A DNA stretch of 64,000 nucleotides, from positions 124,851,016-124,915,015 of the forward strand of contig OX465580.1 in the NCBI GenBank assembly GCA_950022655.1, written 5' to 3'. The translations under genes were made by a program, and so were the position numbers. Each line of letters opens with the position of its first letter. Position 1 is the stretch's first letter. The notes beneath the pieces are model-generated. The model did not search any database. It saw only the letters and a list, made by a program, of their open reading frames with translations, and was not told the DNA's origin. Origin of the DNA: Alentia gelatinosa (Eukaryota; Annelida; Polychaeta; Phyllodocida; Polynoidae). Of the stretch, positions 59,445 to 64,000 are shown in pieces.

Positions 59445-59994
59445 TGGATTGCTGTTAAAAGGGCATCGGATTTTCTGAGTAACTTTTACCCAAGCGATTT
59501 GAAGTACAATGGGGTTCTATACCAAACCGCAGAGCACTGTTATCAAGCTCAGAAATGCAGAATCTGTATAAGACCGGATTTGGTTCTGGAAATCCTTAAT
59601 GCTAAAACAGCAGCAGAAGCTAAGACCCTAGGATCGAAATGTAAAACCAATGAAAGATGGGTGACAGATAAAACTGAAATCATGCACTTTGTTGTATCTC
59701 AAAAATTCAGGCAAAATGCAGTATTGACAGAAGAATTACTCAAAACTCAAAACAAGCAGTTGGTAGAAGCCACCAAAGATAGGTTCTGGGCGGGGGGGCC
59801 TAGATATTGATGACAAGGAATACAACAGTGGAGTTTTCCCGGGTGAGAACACTCTGGGATTAATCCTAATGAGCTTAAGGGATGAAATAAATAGGGAGAA
59901 AAAAGTTGATATGTTGCAAGACCGCAAGAGGGACCTACAAGCAGTAGGTAAAGTAGGTAATGTGGTTGAGAACCACGAGGTGACAGCACTGTAA
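59445..59994 (+). pseudogene. LINE-2 NADAR domain
   Basis: The frame reads WIAVKRASDFLSNFYP, TAEHCYQAQK, MHFVVSQKFRQN and LVEATKDRFWAGG. After one extra base in a G run near 59,795 it continues as LDIDDKEYN, LGLILMSLRDEI, ending at TAA 59,992. These blocks, in order, define the NADAR/YbiA family: SNFY loop, EH.YQA.K helix, KF, VEA..D.FW.GG and LG.ILM.LR. The key residues of the family are kept except for the Gly disturbed by the frameshift. The domain is preceded by the ORF1 tail and followed after a 250-bp spacer by the esterase, the same order as in LINE-1. Family knowledge suggests removal of ADP-ribose from guanine or a related N-glycoside cleavage; its role in a LINE is inference. Confidence 0.85.
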
Positions 59995-60240
59995 AAGGGA
60001 TCGCCCAAGGATCACGTGATAATGCAGCGTCACAAAGCGGGGTGCTCAATGAGACTGAAAGACGAAAGTTGTGTTTGCTAGGTAGGTCGAGAATCTAATT
60101 GAATCCATGTAAATATCTAACGCAATATTCCTAAAGGAAAGCAGATTGAATTATAAAATAATACATCTCTATTGGAGTGTATAAGGACATGGATATCTAA
60201 ATTAGATTTTTTTTCTAATACCTTTCAGAGACATCACGAT

Positions 60241-60909
60241 ATGAACATGAATCCAAATTGGCCAAAGTACCTTGTTGTCGGGGACTCCCGAGCAAGGGGA
60301 ATGGTACATATGTTGACCACCCTACGAGGGCAGGATACTTACGTAGCCTGTGTACCGGGAGCTACCATAGAGAGATTGACGAATGTAGCAGTCAGAGAAC
60401 TACTCAGAGACAAAGAGTATGGACATATGTATAGAGCGTTATACATTGTAGGGGGAAGTAATAATGTAACCTCTAAAACAAGAGGAGGTATTACGCTATG
60501 CGAGGGATATGCGAGTTTGATTGTAAATAATGTGATAGATGCCTTGCGAGACTTGAAAATAGCAGTAGATGTGGTTGACCCAAACTGTAAAGTTGTTATC
60601 TCATCGATGTATTCGATAAATCTAAACGCAGCAAATAAAGTGATTAAAGGCAGACATCGTAGCCAAAGCAAAATAGAAGCGTTTTTTCAAGAAATAAACG
60701 AGAGAATATCAACACTAAATACTGACGAGATGGTGCTAACCCCCTTTTTGAGTAGAGTAATACACAAAAATGATAAAGAACAAGGCACTAGATATGTATA
60801 TGCAAAACTGGTGGATGGAGTGCACCCGAACGAAGCAGCCCAATGGGCAATATCGAGAGTACTAAGTAACTATATTACCAAAAATGCTCGACTTGGACAC
60901 CATCTATAA
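60241..60909 (+). CDS. LINE-2 SGNH/GDSL esterase
   Basis: ATG 60,241, 222 codons, uninterrupted. Block I is VVGDSRARG with the catalytic Ser; PGATIERL gives the block II Gly; GGSNNV the block III Asn; DGVHPN near the C-terminus the Asp and His. All four SGNH positions are kept. It lacks a signal peptide, so it would act inside the cell. Esterase domains are known in ORF1 products of CR1-like LINEs; they may act on lipids or acetylated substrates during RNP transport, but the substrate is unknown. It is the only undamaged protein module of the element in this window. Confidence 0.85.
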   Translation: MNMNPNWPKYLVVGDSRARGMVHMLTTLRGQDTYVACVPGATIERLTNVAVRELLRDKEYGHMYRALYIVGGSNNVTSKTRGGITLCEGYASLIVNNVIDALRDLKIAVDVVDPNCKVVISSMYSINLNAANKVIKGRHRSQSKIEAFFQEINERISTLNTDEMVLTPFLSRVIHKNDKEQGTRYVYAKLVDGVHPNEAAQWAISRVLSNYITKNARLGHHL

Positions 60910-61652
60910 GACCTATTAAATACTGAACAATGTAAAGTAACTGGGAAGCCGATATACTAAGGTAATGTTACTAAATGAAGAATTTGCTATTATATGTCCA
61001 GTTGCTGTTTGGTAATATGTTGTTTTTTAGGAATGTTGTAACTTTATATTTTCTTGGAAAGCATACCAATAACTTTGCAGAGGTAACTCTGCCGTCAGAT
61101 GTCTAGTTTATCACAATTGGTTATTGTTTGTAAATTGTAGATATTATACTTATTTATAATGTTTGCACCAGTAAATAAAAACACTGGAAAGTGATTAAAT
61201 GCAAACAGAGGGAACTCTGCCGTCCGGTCTACCAAGCGTTCATTTATGTTTATTGTTTTGAGATTTATTTTGATCATCTTTGATTTCGATTCTCGATGTC
61301 CCTCTACGGCGGAGGGACATGGGGATCCTCTCCAAGCATGAGTATCACTCCTTCTTTTTTACTTTTTTTTCCGATCCTATGTAGAACATATATTATGTTA
61401 TTTGCACAAGTAACTATGTCGGCGCTGAAAAATTATCAGAACCGGCTCATTCATTCTATGATATATGCAAGGATGAATGTGTGTACACGGCCGTTAAGAG
61501 GCCTATTTATGTATATATATATATATGTTGTGTATGTCTGTGTCTATGTCAGTTGTATATGTCTTTGAGGTACAGGGATCTAGCTTTTGATGGATATTTA
61601 GAACTATTAAAGATGTGTAATATAGGATTGATTTGTATGAGAATCAAACAAT
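60910..61652 (+). other. LINE-2 inter-ORF spacer
   Basis: About 740 bp with no long frame. The word AACTCTGCCGTC occurs twice (near 61,085 and 61,212). It may carry translation-reinitiation or regulatory sequence for ORF2. Confidence 0.5.
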
Positions 61653-64000
61653 ATGGTAAACCAAATAGTTGATGGTAATAATAAAAGTTATATAACAGTG
61701 GATGAATTACATCAAAAAAAGGGTTTAATTTTCTGTACTGCAAATGTTCACAGCTTGTATGGTAAATTATGGGTAATTAATGAAGTATTTCGGAATGTAA
61801 ATTTCCTGGCAATAAGGGAGACGTGGTTAATGGATAAGTATACAACGGGCATGTTAAATATAGAAAATAAAACTATTTTCAGGAATGACCGTAAGCACAA
61901 AGACATAGGCGGAGGCGTTGCACTATACGTGGACAACATGTATGCACCTCATGTTATAATGTACAATGACTTGATGATTTCAGATGAAAAAATAGAATGT
62001 TTGGTCTGTACCATACAAAGACTGATGCACAGACACATGTTGTTAGTAACTGTTTACAGACCCCCACATAACGATGTCGGCTTTTGTTATAACTATTTGG
62101 ATAAGATTGTGAATGATGTAAGATTCAAGAAACACGAAATATGGTTAATGGGCGATTTCAATGTGAACAGTAAGGCTACTAGCTGCCCAAAATATTGTTT
62201 AATGAAATCATTTCTTCTGGATAATAATTTGCACCACCTAAAAACATCAGAAACTTTTTTTAGACCAAAAGGAAAGAGCACCATTGATCACATTTATACT
62301 AACTCAAAATTGATTAATGAGTCTGGAAATATCAATTATCATCTTTCGGATCATGTTATTATATATTGTGTTAGAAAAAAAAAGAAGGAAATAAATCAAC
62401 GGAAAATTATTAGATTTAGAAGGAATAGTATGACAACGAACGATCAATGTGATGAAATATGGGATATGATCCTAGCTAATGAGTATAACCCGGATGCAAA
62501 TTTAGAAATGATGGAACATTTCTCGGATGTATTATATAACAGTATTAATTGTGTATCTACAATTAAAACCAAGAATCTAAGGACCCATAATGGACTGGTC
62601 CTACCTAAAGATATTAGTAGAAAAATTGAAAAGAGGCGAAAATGTTTAAAGAGATTAGTAACACTTGATTGTTCAAGTCAGGAATATAAAGATAATTTGG
62701 TTGAAATACGTAAATTGCGAAAAGAAATAAGGGTAGGAATACGGAAGGTTAAAGGAGATTAGGTTCGGAAGAACCTGGAGAAATATAAGCAAAAACCAAA
62801 GGAATTTTGAAGAACTTTGAACAAGACATGGGCGGGTTCAGGAAGTAAAACAGCAATATATCCTATAAAGGAAGGTCAAAATGTAAATGATATAAGAAAT
62901 AACATGAATAAATTCTTTTCGGAAGTGGGTAGTTTAGAAATAATTAACCCAGAGTTACAAACGAGAACTATAAGGAGTGATGAAAAAAATAATGATGAAG
63001 AAGAGACAGATTATTATGCAGAAAATCTAGTTATGAAAGTAGAAACTGATGAAACAGAACTAGCTAAAATAATAAGTAGCTTGGAAAATGATAAAAGTAC
63101 GGGATTAGATCTTATTAAGAGTGGTATGCTAAAGAGACTATTCTTATATAAATCAGATTTTATAGTAATGTTGTTAAATGATATCTTTGAGAAAAATTAC
63201 TTTCCAAATTGCCTAAAAAGAGCGGTTATAACACCATTACCGAAGGAAGGGGACTTAAGTATATATGGAAATTGGAGACCGATTTCGGTATTGCCTTTTA
63301 TATCGAAAGTAATGGAAAAGGTTTTACATAGATGTCTTCTGAGTTATTTAATAGATAAGAATATAATAGTAAAGGAACAATTCGGTTTTTTACCTGAACG
63401 ATCGACTGCACAAGCTATATTCAATTTGACAAATGTAATTTTAGAAGGGCTAAACGATAGGAAGACAGTTTTGGTAAGCTATTTGGATATGCGCAAAGCG
63501 TTTGATAGTGTGAGTCATGAGATCACAGTTAATAAATTCATAGAGATAAGAATAAAAGGAAATTTGTTAGCCATTCTTAGAGATTATTTAAAAAGAAGAA
63601 GTCATAAAACTAAGTTAGAAGGTAATGTATCAAATAGTAGGCCAGTGACCATGGGGGTACCACAAGGGTCGGTTTTGGGCCCGTTGTTGTTTATTTTGTT
63701 TATAAATAATATCACGGGTGTTTTAAATTTTTCGAGAGCATTACTATACGCTGACGACTTAGTTATTATACAGGAAGGACGGAACCAGGCGGAAATTATT
63801 ACGAGAATGGAACTAGATTTAGAGGAAATAAACAAATGGACCATAGCGAATCATTTAGCAATTAACTACAAAAAATCTAAGGTTAGTTGGTTTACAAATA
63901 AGAAGAATACCGATATAAAACAAAGTGTGAAAATGGGAGGATCTAACTTGGACGCTGTGATCAAATATAAATATTTGGGTGTGTTGATTGATACAGATAT
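61653..64000 (+). pseudogene. LINE-2 ORF2: endonuclease and reverse transcriptase, two stops, partial
   Basis: From ATG 61,653: endonuclease with TANVHSLYGK, ETWL, GGGVALYV, VYRPP, GDFNVN, STIDHIYTN and SDHVIIY (about residues 30-245). A basic linker has in-frame TAG at 62,760-62,762 and TGA at 62,808-62,810. The RT follows in the same frame to the window edge: GNWRPISVLP, EQFGFLPERST, YLDMRKAFDSV, GVPQGSVLGPLLF, YADDLVI, KYLGVLID. In the usual family pattern both stops sit where aromatic residues are expected, so each looks like a single substitution. Apart from these two stops the frame is open for over 780 codons, showing a fairly young copy. Confidence 0.9.

Larger units (their letters stand above)
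56500..64000 (+). mobile_element. Jockey/CR1-type LINE (LINE-2 of this window), interrupted and running off the window
   Basis: Order: ORF1 (coiled coil, RRM, C-terminal domain), NADAR domain, SGNH esterase, spacer, ORF2 (endonuclease, RT). Two DNA elements interrupt the 5' half (57,611-58,280 and 58,970-59,443). Nonsense changes at 58,507-58,509, 62,760-62,762 and 62,808-62,810 and a one-base shift near 59,795 inactivate this copy. RT motifs (GVPQGSVLGPLLF, YADDLVI) fit the jockey/CR1 group, unlike LINE-1. The 5' end is not defined; the 3' end lies outside the window. Confidence 0.85.

Noticed and set aside
1..64000. CRISPR arrays, bacterial operons, rRNA genes
   Set aside because: Direct repeats here are microsatellites, minisatellites or tandem duplications without regular unique spacers. 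Introns and LINEs show eukaryotic DNA, and no rRNA-like conserved segment was seen.

Overview
This is nuclear DNA from an animal, most likely a marine invertebrate. It contains spliced genes with GT-AG introns, LINE retrotransposons of two different clades, many MITE-like elements, CA/TG microsatellites and tRNA-derived fragments, and no bacterial operon structure. The species cannot be named from the sequence. Most of the window is repeat-derived. Only a few loci look like host genes.

Layout. (1) 1-8,920, block A: exon-like relics of a small membrane-protein gene, a LINE 3' fragment, and a two-exon leucine-rich-repeat (LRR) transmembrane protein gene (5,339-7,150). A low-complexity AT tract and a 330-bp dispersed repeat follow. 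(2) 10,693-18,730: a full-length but inactivated L1/Tx1-type LINE on the minus strand, bounded by a 17-bp target-site duplication (TSD). (3) 20,418-23,744: a decayed DNA transposon with long inverted ends and a relic gene with a CXC-like cysteine cluster. (4) 24,306-26,600: a short inverted-repeat element, a foldback and an inverted copy of the dispersed repeat. (5) 27,000-31,600: old complex repeats. (6) 32,732-38,970: a possible small multi-exon membrane-protein gene whose 3' exon is duplicated. (7) 36,360-46,490, block B: a second, about 99% identical copy of block A with several structural differences, including a second LRR gene (42,565-44,376). (8) 46,770-47,330: a minisatellite. (9) 48,028-53,412: two divergent paralogous first exons flanking a nest of 217-bp palindromic MITEs. 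(10) 53,648-56,240: another inverted-repeat element and a DIRS/Ngaro-like reverse transcriptase remnant. (11) About 56,500 to the window end: a jockey/CR1-type LINE on the plus strand, interrupted by two DNA elements and running off the window.

Main observation. The two LINEs belong to different reverse transcriptase clades, yet carry the same rare set of accessory domains in the same order upstream of ORF2: coiled coil, RRM and C-terminal domain of ORF1p, then a NADAR domain (family of ADP-ribose-guanine/N-glycoside hydrolases), then an SGNH/GDSL esterase, then endonuclease and reverse transcriptase. The NADAR module is intact enough in both to be recognised on both sides of its interruptions. 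This suggests a shared accessory cassette that may counter host ADP-ribosylation or act on the retrotransposon RNP.

The block A/B comparison gives an empty-site/filled-site pair for a 561-bp TA-flanked MITE. It also gives an LRR receptor-like gene pair with 12 amino-acid changes against one visible silent change. Haplotype duplication in the assembly must be excluded before this is read as evolution of a gene family.
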